NCBI RefSeq assembly: GCF_000745015.1 | Contig: NZ_JQNA01000002.1 | Coordinates: forward strand, 4,774,001-4,838,000 | Origin: Burkholderia sp. 9120 | GTDB lineage: Bacteria > Pseudomonadota > Gammaproteobacteria > Burkholderiales > Burkholderiaceae | Length of the DNA: 64,000 nucleotides | Reading direction: 5' to 3' | Shown here: positions 25,621-35,181 of the stretch, one piece after another | Position numbering within the stretch: position 1 is the stretch's first letter | How the letters are laid out: every line of letters begins with the position of its first letter | Notes under the pieces: model-generated | Seen by the model: the letters and a program-made list of their open reading frames with translations, nothing else | Told to the model about the DNA's origin: nothing | Databases searched by the model: none | Program-made: the position numbers and the translations under genes

Positions 25621-28600
25621 TCAGTGGCTGCCTGGGGACATTGCCGCGGCGTTGGCGACCGGCGCGGGGCCATCCATGCCCGGCGGCAGCGGCGGGATCG
25701 ACGGAATGGTCGAAATCTGCGCACTCGCCGCGCCGCCGCGCGACGTCCGCGACGACGCCGGCAGCGCGGGTGAACCGGTCGGGAACGCCGGGAGTTTCAG
25801 CGGCGCAGCCGCATGACTCACCGGATCGATGCCCTGCAATTGCAGATTGATCAACAACTGCGCGGTGCTGGCCGACGACAGCGGCGGCGTCGCGGCACGC
25901 GCCGCGCCCGCACTCGTCGCAGCACCCGAAGTACCCGATGTACCCGACGCCCCCGCTACCCCCGCGCCCGCCGTCGCCACCGAAGCCGCAGCCGCCACGC
26001 TCGCCGCACTCGCGACCGGCACGCTGAAGCGCAACGTGATGCCATCGGCGGCCGCCGCGCCGCGCTCCATTGCGTGTTGCTGGACCAGCCGCATCAGCGC
26101 CCACGTGCCGCCCGCGCCGAAGGTCGCCGTGCGGCCTTCCACATCCGGCGAATTCGGCACGGCCGGATTGACGTACGGCGCCCAGCGCGACAGTTCGGCC
26201 CACGTCAGATCCAGCGCGAGCGGCTGGCCGGCGACCCAGTCGATGCCGGTCTGCCCGTTCGGATACGCGGCCGACTGATTCGCCGAACTGAGCATCCAGC
26301 CGACCAGTTGATCGGCGCCGCGTTCAACGCTCTGCCGCACGTTGAAGGCGACATTCAGATGCACGCCGAGACTGCCGTCGGCGCGCAGCGTCTGCGCAAA
26401 AAACTTCTGATCGTCGTCGAGCTGGCCGAGGAACGCACTCGCCGCCGTGCGCTGCGTTTTCGGCAGCCGGGTCAACTGCGCGCGCAGCGCCGCGCTCTGT
26501 TGCGCATAGACGGAGAAAAAGTCGCGCACCGCGAGCGGCGACGCTTCCGGCGCGCCCGCGAGACCGAACGGATAACGGCCGCCTAACGTCGCGTCGAACA
26601 GCGAGAACAGGTTCTGGAACGCCACGGCGTCGCTACCCTGACACAGCGATTGCGCCACCTTGACCAGGTCGCGGCGACGCGCGGCGAACAGATCGTTGGC
26701 GCCGTCGTCGGTGGAGCTGGCGGGGTCCTGCAGACGCGCGTTGCAATTCTGCGTCGTCATGCCGTTCAGCCGGTCGACGAACAGCGACGCCAGTTGTCCC
26801 ATCTGGCTGGCCGGATCGGCCGACGGCACGTAGCGATTCACTTCGGCGATCGAATTGCCCCAGTACGCGGCGGTCTGCACGTTCGGACTGTTGGCGGGCG
26901 CATTGCCGGAGTTTTGCGCAAGCGTCGCGAACGGCGCGGCGTACGCGGCCAACACCTGGGAGCGTGCGACCTGGCGCGCGAGATAATCGCGCGTCACCGG
27001 CACCGTGCCGAGATCGAAAAATTCGCCGCCGGTCGTGTCGCTCTGCGGCTGGTACAACTGGCTCTGCACCGCGAGACTGCCGACCGTGGACAAGCGGTCC
27101 GCCGCATACTGCTGCAGGCAGCCGGACAACGCACTGAAGCCCTTGCTGAAGCCGAACTCGCTGTACGCGCGCTCCACCTGGATCAACGGCCCGAGCGTGC
27201 GCGACAGATCGCGGCTGGCCTGCGCGAGCGCCTGTTCGTCGAACGGCACCGCACTCAACGCGTTCGACGTCGTCGCGGCCGGCCACACATCCGGGCCCGG
27301 CGGCAGCGGACTTTGCGCTTCGAGCAACGCGTCGTTGAGCGCGTTTTCCAACTGCGTGGCGGCGATCTGCGCATACAGCGGACGCGGCCCCGCTGAAGAC
27401 GTCCCACCCGACGACGTCGGCACCTTGGCCGGCTGAAATCCAAACCGCTGCGCGAAGCGCCGGTATTCGTCGATGTAGGTGGCGGCATCGCCGAGCGGGC
27501 CGGCATTCCAGCTACGCGCGCCAGTAGCGCCCGCGCCGTTGATCGAGCACGCGAATGCCGTGCGGCGCTTCGTGACCTGCATGAAATGCAGTTGCGACAG
27601 CGCGGCAAGACCGGCGAATTCCTGCATGAACGACGCATTGAACGCGCGCCGACCCTGGTCCCGCACGATCAGCGGGTTATACGGCGGCACCGAAAGCGCG
27701 TCGAGCTTCTGATAGACCTCGTCGTCGCATTCGGCCGCGGAGAAGGTGCTCGCGGTCGTCTCCAGCAGTGCGGCGTAGGGTGACGCGCGCGCGGCATCCG
27801 TCGCGGTGGTGCCCGGCACATAGCGTCCCGACGACGCATCGACCAGTACCAGTTGACGGATCTGTTGACGCAGGTCGGTGCGAATCTGCCCGCACAGATT
27901 GCGTTGCGCTTCCTGCTCGACCGCGCCGAGCCAGTTGTCGCGCGTCCACGCGAGCCACGCGACCAGTTGGCGCGTCTGCGCGGCGGGGTCGCCGTGGCCG
28001 GTCTGCAGATTGACCAGCAGTTGCTGGCCGGAGCCGGCCTGCGTTACTAGCGCGTCGCGCAGATCCGTTTCCATCTGCGCAAGCTGGTTCCGGTAGCCGG
28101 CGGCAAGATTCTCCGGCAGATCGGGCCGGTAATCGGTCGAGGCCGAACTGAGCGACGCGGCCAGCAACCCGCTGTCGCCGTCGCGCATCACGAGCGACAC
28201 CGGCAGTCCGTACGCGAAGTTGACGAGCCTCGCGAAGCGCACCACATCCTGTTCGGTCGAGGCGCCGGAAAACGGCTCGGCGATCTTGTAGAAGGTGCCG
28301 AGCCCGGCTTCGAGATCGGTCACCTCGCGCAGTTGCCGGTTCAGGCGGCTGCGCGCGTTGCGGGCGTCTTCGCCGGGGTCGCCGGTCATGCGGGGCGCGT
28401 CCGTGCCGCGCAAACTCAACGCTTTGGCGCGAACCGCCAACTGGCAACCGAGCCCCGGCAGCACCAGGCCCGCGAAAACGCGCCCTGCCACCACCTGCGC
28501 CGCACCGTCGCGCAACGGATGCCAGAACCACGGCCAGGACCACGGATTGGCGAGGTCGAATGAGCGCGTATTGAGTTCGTGTACCGACATCAGCACCGTC

Positions 28601-30051
28601 GAGATTTCGCTCGCACTTGGACACACGCCGCCGCTGTATGGGCGGATGGTTTGCAACTGGACCAGCGCGCGATCAAGCTGGCCGACCGTCGTGTAAAGCC
28701 GCGCGCCGGCAAAACCCAGCGCGATCGTGAGCGCGGCAGCCACGCCGAGCGCGGCGACCTGGAAGCCCCGCAGATAGCGATTGCGCGACCACGCCGAGGC
28801 GCGCACCACTCGCGCGTTGCCGCGCTCGGCGAACACCTTGTCGTCGAGCAGGCCGGCCACGAACGAGACGTTCGTGCTCGCGCCGACCCCGGCGCCGTCG
28901 AGGTCGCCGGTGAAATAGACGCCGCGGCACAGGTGGCCGGGCCGGTCGAGCGTCGCACGGAACGCGCCCGCGAGCCATTGCGCGAGCGGCGTGCGCAGTT
29001 GTTCGAGACGGGCGGGAAACAGCAGCATGCCGTCGCGGTCAACGTCGTTCGCGACCGCTTGCACGCTGGCCGCGGTCGAAATCTGCAACGCGCGCAATTG
29101 TTCGATCACCACCCGGAACGCTTCATGACACCAGTCCTGCGGCGTGTCGTTGCTGGCCAGCACCGGCGCGGACCAGCCGAGCATCTGCTGGCGCAGCGCG
29201 TCGGGCTGCGCACGCCAGAACGGCGCAAAGCCGTCGATCCGGTCGCATTGCGTGACCACCACGCTGACCGGCTGCACGAAGCGGAACGCGTCCTGTACGT
29301 CGCACAACTGGCGGTAGGCGTCCGCGGCAAGTCGTTCCCGTTGATCGGGCGTGGCGCTCAGCAGGCTGCGCGCCGATACCGTCAGCACGATGCCGTCGGC
29401 CGGCCGTTCGGGACGCAGATCGACGAGCGTGCGCAGCAGCGTCTCCCAGCGCGAACGTGCTTTCTTCGCGTTTCGGGTGGTGACGGGCGGGGTTGGCGAT
29501 GCGCTCGCGGCGGGGCTTGCGGGCCGGCTTGCTGGCGTGCTCGGGGAGGCGGTGGCGGCGACGTTTGCAGCGGATGCGCCTGAGGCGGCGCTTAAGGTGG
29601 CGCCCGCGCTTGCCTGGCCCGTTGCCGCAACGCTCGTCGCCACCGCCGCATGCGCGCCCTCGGACGACACGCTGCCGTCGATATCGATCAGCACGCCGCG
29701 ATTCATCACCGACACCGCGCTGCCCGGAATGCGCAGCGACGCGTAGCGCCGGTCCGGATTCGACTGCGCGAGCCGCACCGCCGCCGACAGCGCGAAGCTG
29801 GTCTTGCCCGCATCGCGTTCGCCGAGCATCAGGATCCACGGCATGCGATAGCGCCACTCGCGACGCGTGCGCGCGTAATCGATCGCAGCAAGCGCGGTGC
29901 TGATCCAGCCAGGCGCGACGCTATTGTCCGCATCCGCCGACGACGCGGCGGCGGCCGTGCGCGGCGCATTGCGCGCGCGCCAGATCAGCAGCGCGGCGAT
30001 CACGCCGAGCACAAGGCCGATAACCAGCAAGATTTTGAATACCGCACTCAC
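25621..30051 (-). CDS. tssM: Type VI secretion inner-membrane protein TssM (IcmF)
   Basis: A 1476-residue TssM, longer than the common 1100-1300. Residues 5-24 are the first transmembrane helix. Residues 77-84 (GERDAGKTS) are an intact Walker A in the cytoplasmic NTPase-like domain. An Ala/Ser/Thr-rich insertion lies near 135-180. A second helix (FQVAALGVAAALTIALGFAGARLY, near 445) leads into the large periplasmic part. The C-terminal domain includes LDLTWAELSRWAPYVNPAVPNSPDVEGRTATFGAGGTWALMRL, then an Ala/Ser/Thr tail. Translation starts at a GTG overlapping the tssL stop (GTGA). With TssL and TssJ it forms the membrane complex. Confidence 0.95.
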   Translation of the reverse strand: MSAVFKILLVIGLVLGVIAALLIWRARNAPRTAAAASSADADNSVAPGWISTALAAIDYARTRREWRYRMPWILMLGERDAGKTSFALSAAVRLAQSNPDRRYASLRIPGSAVSVMNRGVLIDIDGSVSSEGAHAAVATSVAATGQASAGATLSAASGASAANVAATASPSTPASRPASPAASASPTPPVTTRNAKKARSRWETLLRTLVDLRPERPADGIVLTVSARSLLSATPDQRERLAADAYRQLCDVQDAFRFVQPVSVVVTQCDRIDGFAPFWRAQPDALRQQMLGWSAPVLASNDTPQDWCHEAFRVVIEQLRALQISTAASVQAVANDVDRDGMLLFPARLEQLRTPLAQWLAGAFRATLDRPGHLCRGVYFTGDLDGAGVGASTNVSFVAGLLDDKVFAERGNARVVRASAWSRNRYLRGFQVAALGVAAALTIALGFAGARLYTTVGQLDRALVQLQTIRPYSGGVCPSASEISTVLMSVHELNTRSFDLANPWSWPWFWHPLRDGAAQVVAGRVFAGLVLPGLGCQLAVRAKALSLRGTDAPRMTGDPGEDARNARSRLNRQLREVTDLEAGLGTFYKIAEPFSGASTEQDVVRFARLVNFAYGLPVSLVMRDGDSGLLAASLSSASTDYRPDLPENLAAGYRNQLAQMETDLRDALVTQAGSGQQLLVNLQTGHGDPAAQTRQLVAWLAWTRDNWLGAVEQEAQRNLCGQIRTDLRQQIRQLVLVDASSGRYVPGTTATDAARASPYAALLETTASTFSAAECDDEVYQKLDALSVPPYNPLIVRDQGRRAFNASFMQEFAGLAALSQLHFMQVTKRRTAFACSINGAGATGARSWNAGPLGDAATYIDEYRRFAQRFGFQPAKVPTSSGGTSSAGPRPLYAQIAATQLENALNDALLEAQSPLPPGPDVWPAATTSNALSAVPFDEQALAQASRDLSRTLGPLIQVERAYSEFGFSKGFSALSGCLQQYAADRLSTVGSLAVQSQLYQPQSDTTGGEFFDLGTVPVTRDYLARQVARSQVLAAYAAPFATLAQNSGNAPANSPNVQTAAYWGNSIAEVNRYVPSADPASQMGQLASLFVDRLNGMTTQNCNARLQDPASSTDDGANDLFAARRRDLVKVAQSLCQGSDAVAFQNLFSLFDATLGGRYPFGLAGAPEASPLAVRDFFSVYAQQSAALRAQLTRLPKTQRTAASAFLGQLDDDQKFFAQTLRADGSLGVHLNVAFNVRQSVERGADQLVGWMLSSANQSAAYPNGQTGIDWVAGQPLALDLTWAELSRWAPYVNPAVPNSPDVEGRTATFGAGGTWALMRLVQQHAMERGAAAADGITLRFSVPVASAASVAAAASVATAGAGVAGASGTSGTSGAATSAGAARAATPPLSSASTAQLLINLQLQGIDPVSHAAAPLKLPAFPTGSPALPASSRTSRGGAASAQISTIPSIPPLPPGMDGPAPVANAAAMSPGSH

Positions 30052-30992
30052 AACACATCTCCCCGTGGCGTAGGCTTCGACGCCGCCGCGTTTGCACCCA
30101 CACTTGCACCCGCATTCGCACTCCCCGGCGCCGCGCTGATCGCGCCCGACGTCTCGGTCGGACTGGACCCGGCTTCGCCATCCGCCACCGCCGCTTTACC
30201 GATCTGCTGTTCGGCGCGCACGCGCTGCGCGGTAGGGTCGTCGGCGACCAGTTGTGTGAACGGACGCATCACGATGAACCAGATCGCCGCCGACACCAGC
30301 AGATACGCGACCAGCGCAAGCCGCGCCGCGTTGAACCACGGCGACAGCGGCGCGAGCCGGCAACTCGCCGGCTCGGGATCCTGCGGGCCGATGGTGTGTT
30401 CGTAGGCCTGCTCGAACGCGTGGCCGCCGGCGTCGTCGCCGCGCACGTCGGTGACGAACTTGACCAGTTCGTCACGGCGGGCCGACAACGCGGCCGCTTC
30501 ATGATCGCCGCGCAGCGCGCCGCGAAAACCCACTTCGAGCGCGCCGAGCAGCACCAGTCCCAACTCGGCGTGCGCCTGCGTCGGCAGCGCCACGACCAGC
30601 AAACTATCGATCAACCGATAGAACCGCACGCCCGCATTGCGCGTGTCGAACAGCGTGCTTTCGAGCATCAGGTTGAGCCATTCGCCGCTGCCGGCCCAGC
30701 TGACTTCGAGCAGCAGTTGCTCGTCGGCGAGCGCGGCCATTGCGTATTCGGCGTCGCGATAAATCTGCAGCAGATCCGGCGTGCAATCGCGCTGCACCGT
30801 GCTGGTTTGCTCGCGCAAACATTCCACGAGGCGTGCGTGGACCACCGCCGCCGTCAGTTCCACGGGCACGGCATGGCCGGCCGGCAATGCCGCCAGCCCA
30901 TGCTTGATCTCCACCAGCAGCCCGTAGAAATCGCAGAAATAGGTGTAGAGCGGCAGCCGCGTGCGCAGCGCTTCGCGCTCAGTTGTGTGCAT
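30048..30992 (-). CDS. tssL: Type VI secretion protein TssL (DotU/IcmH)
   Basis: A 314-residue TssL. The cytoplasmic DotU domain contains LPLYTYFCDFYGLLVEIKHGL, then ATLADEQLLLEVSWAG-like text (ALADEQLLLEVSWAGSGEWLNLMLESTLFDT), then LGLVLLGALEVGFRGALRG. A single C-terminal transmembrane helix (LALVAYLLVSAAIWFIVM, about 232-250) is followed by a 65-residue Ala/Ser/Thr tail and no OmpA-type peptidoglycan domain. The ATG at 30992 lies inside the last codons of tssK (14-bp overlap) and is preferred because the family begins near here. The stop overlaps the tssM GTG. Confidence 0.93.
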   Translation of the reverse strand: MHTTEREALRTRLPLYTYFCDFYGLLVEIKHGLAALPAGHAVPVELTAAVVHARLVECLREQTSTVQRDCTPDLLQIYRDAEYAMAALADEQLLLEVSWAGSGEWLNLMLESTLFDTRNAGVRFYRLIDSLLVVALPTQAHAELGLVLLGALEVGFRGALRGDHEAAALSARRDELVKFVTDVRGDDAGGHAFEQAYEHTIGPQDPEPASCRLAPLSPWFNAARLALVAYLLVSAAIWFIVMRPFTQLVADDPTAQRVRAEQQIGKAAVADGEAGSSPTETSGAISAAPGSANAGASVGANAAASKPTPRGDVL

Positions 30993-32541
30993 GCCCCGCA
31001 TCCTCGCCGTTGCCGGTTGCCCTTGGCGGCTGCGGCTGGCCTTGCTGCCCTTGCTGCGCCGGTTGCGCCATCTGCCGCGCCGGGTCGTTGTGCGTGCCGT
31101 GCGTACCGTGCCCGCCATGGCGCCCTTCGCGACCGCCCCGCGCGTCGTGGCTCGCCTGCGCGCCGCCCGGCTCGCGATACAGCACGATCCCGCCCGGCGC
31201 ATGCGTGGCCGCATAGCGGCCACCGCCGCGGATCGTCAGCGTCTCGCCCGGCGTAAACATGTTGCGCATCACGTTGTCGAAATCGAACGCGGCGTTGCGG
31301 ATCTCGTAGTACAGCCCCGCCGGATTCAGGCCCTTGCGGCGCGTGTCCGACGACTTCACCGACGCCCCCGGCATGCGCCGGCTGTCGAGCGGATCGAGCA
31401 GTTGCGGCTGGCTGATCGTGCAGCTCTCGAGCCAGCGTTCGAGGTCGGCGCGGCTCTGCGCGGCCGACGGCACCACTTCGACCAGCAGGATATCGCCCGC
31501 GTCGAGCGGCAGGCGCAGCGAAAATTCGCCGCCGTCGTCGCGCAGGAACGGCAAGCGCTCGAAACTTGGACGGATCGCCTTCACGTGATCTTCGACAAAG
31601 CTGAGCGCGGCGTCGAACCCCGGCCGGCAGTCGAAATGATCGTACGGCGGCAGCACCGGCGGATCCGGCAGCGGATCGAGCGCGGCCATCTCGCCGGCCG
31701 CGCGCGCGAGCGACAGATACAGCGCGCGCGGCGCGACGTCGGTGCCGAGCCCGAGCACGTCGAGATCCGGCAGGATCGCCGCGAGCCGGCGCGCGGCCAG
31801 CGCCAGAAAAGCGTCGCCGATCGCGGCGTTCAGAAACGCGCCCTCGCCGACCTGCGCGATCTCGCGCAGCTTCATGCGCACGCTGTCGCGCAGCGCGCCG
31901 ACCCGGCGCTGCAAGCTCCTGTCGCGCAAGAATTCCGCAGCGCCGAGCGACGCCATGGGCGGCAGATAGTCGGTGCAGCGATAGGTGCCGAGCGACGTGC
32001 GTTCGAGCTGGAACAGCGGGCAGCCGGCCAGCAGATTGGTGCCGCGCGTCCAGCCGGTGTCGAGCCGCAGCGCCGGCTTCAGCCGCGGCACCAGCACCGG
32101 CACGCGGCCGGTGTTTTCATCGACGGCGGCCGTGCCCGGCACCGACTCGTAGCGCCGGTTCAGGCTTCCCGTGGTGGCTGCCGTGTCGCCGCGCAGCGGC
32201 AGCACGAGGGCGATCTGCGCGCGGTCGCCGGTGGTGGTCAGCGTGCCGCTCACGTCGAGTTCGAGCGCGTGGTCGCGGGTCTTGTCGAGCACGATCGGCG
32301 TGCCGTCGTCGAGCACGCATTCGAGCGCGCGCACCGTCACGCGTCCCTTGCCAAGCAAGCCCTCGTCGAGTTCGAGATGCCGCACGCCGACGAAATCCGG
32401 ATTGGCGCGCTCGATCAGATAGCGCAGTTGCGCATGCCAGAAGCGATCGTTCTGTTGCAGATGCTGCGGAGACAGCAACAGCCCTTCCGACCATTGGATG
32501 CCATACGGCAGGTCTACGGGCGAGCTCGACTGGGTCATCAT
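30979..32541 (-). CDS. tssK: Type VI secretion baseplate protein TssK
   Basis: A 520-residue TssK, the trimeric connector between baseplate and membrane complex. The N-terminal VQWSEGLLLSPQHLQQNDRFW-like motif (IQWSEGLLLSPQHLQQND) is the family signature. LYLSLARAAGEMAALDP and PPYDHFDCRPGF are also typical. The C-terminus extends into a Gly/His/Gln-rich tail, including GREGRHGGHGTHGTHND, that looks disordered. Either of two adjacent ATGs could start it; GAGGA sits just before. It lies 82 bp after tssJ. Confidence 0.94.
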   Translation of the reverse strand: MMTQSSSPVDLPYGIQWSEGLLLSPQHLQQNDRFWHAQLRYLIERANPDFVGVRHLELDEGLLGKGRVTVRALECVLDDGTPIVLDKTRDHALELDVSGTLTTTGDRAQIALVLPLRGDTAATTGSLNRRYESVPGTAAVDENTGRVPVLVPRLKPALRLDTGWTRGTNLLAGCPLFQLERTSLGTYRCTDYLPPMASLGAAEFLRDRSLQRRVGALRDSVRMKLREIAQVGEGAFLNAAIGDAFLALAARRLAAILPDLDVLGLGTDVAPRALYLSLARAAGEMAALDPLPDPPVLPPYDHFDCRPGFDAALSFVEDHVKAIRPSFERLPFLRDDGGEFSLRLPLDAGDILLVEVVPSAAQSRADLERWLESCTISQPQLLDPLDSRRMPGASVKSSDTRRKGLNPAGLYYEIRNAAFDFDNVMRNMFTPGETLTIRGGGRYAATHAPGGIVLYREPGGAQASHDARGGREGRHGGHGTHGTHNDPARQMAQPAQQGQQGQPQPPRATGNGEDAGHAHN

Positions 32542-32623
32542 TTCCTCGATACGGCAAGTGCTGCGACGATGTTCATTATGGGCGGTTCAGCGGTTCACCA
32601 TTCCAACGGCGCGAGGCGCGCAA

Positions 32624-33106
32624 TCACTGCGCGCCGTCATACGTGACGGCCTGCGGACCCAGCGTAATCACCACGCGCTTGTACTGCGTCAGATCGGCGA
32701 CGCCCTGGCCCGCGGGCGCCACGAAATTCACATAGCAATAGACCACCAGCGCCTTCCTGTAACGCGCCGGCAACGGCACCGGCGCGCTGCTCTGGTTCGG
32801 CGGCAGTTGCACCGACACGGCGTCGACCTTCGGACCGAGCGAGGTCAACAGCGCCGCGCGATGCGCGAACCAGTCCGGCCCGGTACGCGGCAGCAGGGCG
32901 GCGCTGGTCGCGTCGTACACGAAAACGAAGTCGAGCGCGGTGGCGCTGGCGTTGTTCGCGCCGTTCTGCGCGATCACCGTCACGCCGCGCAATGCGGTCT
33001 TCGTCGGACCGAACCAGCTACAGCCGGCCGCGAACAGCAGGCACGAACAGACCAGCAGGCGGACCATCGGCCACCCGTTCGCGCGCGGCGTCCACCGGCG
33101 CTTCAT
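32624..33106 (-). CDS. tssJ: Type VI secretion outer-membrane lipoprotein TssJ
   Basis: A 160-residue lipoprotein. The basic N-terminus is followed by VRLLVCSCLLFAAGC, where the last Cys (near residue 29) is the probable lipidation site after cleavage by signal peptidase II. The mature part has the TssJ beta-sandwich pattern with ALDFVFVYDATSAALL, WFAHRAALLTSLG and RKALVVYCYVNFV. It anchors the TssM periplasmic domain to the outer membrane. The ATG overlaps the stop of the PAAR-like gene (ATGA), showing that the effector-associated module is embedded in the core operon. Confidence 0.92.
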   Translation of the reverse strand: MKRRWTPRANGWPMVRLLVCSCLLFAAGCSWFGPTKTALRGVTVIAQNGANNASATALDFVFVYDATSAALLPRTGPDWFAHRAALLTSLGPKVDAVSVQLPPNQSSAPVPLPARYRKALVVYCYVNFVAPAGQGVADLTQYKRVVITLGPQAVTYDGAQ

Positions 33107-33489
33107 GACAGCAGGATCACGCGAAACTGCGCCGGCGTGATCGACATGCCGACCGCGTTCGGCGGCATGCCGTTCTGCATCGTCATGGTGGTGAGGCGGG
33201 TCGCGAACATCACCCCGACCATCACCTTGAAGCTGCCGAGCAGCGGCCGGTCCGGGCCCATTTCGATCTGCGACACCACGCCGCCCGCCGAGATGTCGCC
33301 GAGGCTCAGGGTGCCTTGCGTCATCAGATTTTCCGCGAGACCCCCGCCGAAGATCACGTTGAACACCGACGGAATATGCGTGAACGACAGCGCGAAATTC
33401 GGAAACGGAAACGGGATCGGAATGGGCAGCAGTTTGCACACGTCCGGGAACGCAAAATTCAGCACGCCGAGATTGGTATTGGCGAACAT
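33103..33489 (-). CDS. DUF4150 PAAR-like protein
   Basis: A 128-residue DUF4150-type PAAR-like protein, expected to cap the VgrG spike. Recognisable parts are the N-terminal MFANTNLGVLNFAFPDVCK, the Pro-rich LPIPIPFPFPNFAL, GGGLAENLMTQGTLSLGD, and the DR...G.FKVMVGVMFATRLTTMTMQNG segment. It has no C-terminal toxin extension, so any cargo would have to bind through other partners. It follows the DUF3540 gene by 4 bp and overlaps tssJ by 4 bp. Confidence 0.88.
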   Translation of the reverse strand: MFANTNLGVLNFAFPDVCKLLPIPIPFPFPNFALSFTHIPSVFNVIFGGGLAENLMTQGTLSLGDISAGGVVSQIEMGPDRPLLGSFKVMVGVMFATRLTTMTMQNGMPPNAVGMSITPAQFRVILLS

Positions 33490-33493
33490 GGCA

Positions 33494-34063
33494 TCAACCC
33501 ATCGAAATGCGGTCGGCGTCGACCTTGACGTCTTTTTCCGCGGTGACCATCACCTGCTTGCCGTGCTGGCGCAGCAGTTGATCGACGTCGAGCAGATAGT
33601 GTTCGCCGTGGCCCACGTAGTCCTTGAACGCGTCCACCACGCTCTGCGCGACGCTGCGGAACAGGTCGTTCGCGGTGACGCTCAGCTTGCCGGTGGCGGC
33701 CACGATGTCGGCGTCTTTCATCGAGCGCAACGCGGCCCGCTCGGTCGCGACGATATCGATCGACGCCTGCGCGATGGTCAACTTCCGCGCGCCCGGCACG
33801 CTCAGCGTCGCTTCGCTTTCCGCCGAGCCCGCTTCCGCGTTGCGCGCGAGAATGTGCACGATGTAGCGGCTCGTATCCGCGCGCTCGACCACCAGCACGG
33901 CATCGCCGACCCGCGGTTCGATCAGGCAGGTGAGCGCGGTCGACGCGATCCGTCCGTCGTCGAGCAGCACGCGTCCGCTGTCGAGTTCGACCGCGACCGC
34001 CGCCTCCTGCAGATGCGGTGCGAGCGGCGCCGCCGGCCGGTGTTTCAGCAACTCGTCGTTCAT
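33494..34063 (-). CDS. DUF3540 domain protein (T6SS spike-associated)
   Basis: A 189-residue DUF3540 protein. The N-terminal strand-rich part (AAVAVELDSGRVLLDDGRIAS, then CLIEPRVGDAVLVVER) resembles an OB-like fold. The C-terminal half (KLTIAQASIDIVATERAALRSMKDADIVAATGKLSVTANDLF) has the short repeating beta pattern seen in VgrG needle regions, suggesting it packs with or extends the spike. The ATG overlaps the pentapeptide gene stop (ATGA). DUF2169, DUF3540 and DUF4150 genes commonly travel together beside vgrG. Confidence 0.87.
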   Translation of the reverse strand: MNDELLKHRPAAPLAPHLQEAAVAVELDSGRVLLDDGRIASTALTCLIEPRVGDAVLVVERADTSRYIVHILARNAEAGSAESEATLSVPGARKLTIAQASIDIVATERAALRSMKDADIVAATGKLSVTANDLFRSVAQSVVDAFKDYVGHGEHYLLDVDQLLRQHGKQVMVTAEKDVKVDADRISMG

Positions 34064-35181
34064 CTAAGGGTCTCCAGTTGCAACGTAGGGCGCTCGGCAT
34101 CGAGCAGCGCCGTATCGGTCGACTTCATCCGGTACGTATGCGCGCCCGCGAACGACGCCTGCTCGAAGCACGCGTCGTGCAGGCTCGCGTGTTCGAGCCA
34201 CGCGCGCTCGAACGAGACGCGCGCGCCGCGCGCATGATCGAATTGCGCGTACGAGAGCCGCGCGTCGTCGAAACTCACGTCGATCAGGCGGCTGTTGTGC
34301 CACACCGTCTGTTCGAGTTGCGCGCCGTTCAGACGCACTCGCGTGAGCTGCGCCTTCGCGAGCATCGCGCCAGTGAGCGTGGTATGCGACAGATCGACGT
34401 CGCTCAGTTGCGCGTCGAGCAGCAGCGCACGTTCCGCACGCAAACCGTCCACCCGCGTGCGCGCGAAAATCGCCTGACGGCAATTCGCCTCGGTCAGCGT
34501 GGCCTCGCGCAAATCGGCGTCGGTGAAATTGCAGCCTTGCAGCGTGCAGCGCACCAGACTGATCGCGGGCAACGCGAGGCCCGAGAAGTCGCAGTCCATC
34601 AGCACGGAGGTTTCCGCACTCAGACCGCTCAGGGTCACGGCGCGCAGATCGGTTTTCGCGAGCGCCGCCTGATCGAGCCGCGCGCCGCTGAAATTCGCGC
34701 CCCCGACCTTGCAGTCGAACAGCACGCTGCGCAGCAGCATCGTGCCGTCGAAGCGCGCGCCGGTCAGCGTGGTGGCGGATAGCGTCGACTGTTGCAGGGT
34801 CGCGCCGCGCCAGTCGGACGCGGACGCGTCGCATTGCATCAGCGTCAGGTACTGCGCGCTGGCGCCAGCCATCTCCAGCGCCGCGCAATCGCAGCCGATC
34901 AGCGCGGTGCGCATCAGCGTCGCCGTACCGAGCCGCGCGCCGGACAGATCGCAGTCCAGGAACCTGGCGGCGCTCAGGTTTGCGCCGCTCAGGTCGGCCC
35001 GGGCAAGGCAGACGTTCTTGAACACCAGGCCGGACCAGTCCACGCCGCGCAGATCGGCGCGCGTGAGATCGAGGTCGGTCACCGGACGGCCGAGCGAGCG
35101 CTGCTTCGCGATCGCGGCGAAGGCGACTGCAAGCGCGGCGGCCGACATCGGCGCGCCAATTGGCAACGGCTGTGCGCTCAT
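34060..35181 (-). CDS. Pentapeptide-repeat protein of the T6SS spike module
   Basis: A 373-residue protein almost wholly made of A(D/N)LxX pentapeptide repeats (LTRADLRGVDWSGLVFKNVCLARADLSGANLSAARF and onward), predicted to fold as a right-handed quadrilateral beta-helix. The start is the ATG at 35181, which overlaps the stop of the DUF2169 gene; longer upstream reading only shadows that gene. The repeat continues directly from the C-terminal part of the DUF2169 protein, as if one long helix had been divided between two genes. No toxin domain is visible. A structural, adaptor or immunity role is possible. Confidence 0.88.
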   Translation of the reverse strand: MSAQPLPIGAPMSAAALAVAFAAIAKQRSLGRPVTDLDLTRADLRGVDWSGLVFKNVCLARADLSGANLSAARFLDCDLSGARLGTATLMRTALIGCDCAALEMAGASAQYLTLMQCDASASDWRGATLQQSTLSATTLTGARFDGTMLLRSVLFDCKVGGANFSGARLDQAALAKTDLRAVTLSGLSAETSVLMDCDFSGLALPAISLVRCTLQGCNFTDADLREATLTEANCRQAIFARTRVDGLRAERALLLDAQLSDVDLSHTTLTGAMLAKAQLTRVRLNGAQLEQTVWHNSRLIDVSFDDARLSYAQFDHARGARVSFERAWLEHASLHDACFEQASFAGAHTYRMKSTDTALLDAERPTLQLETLR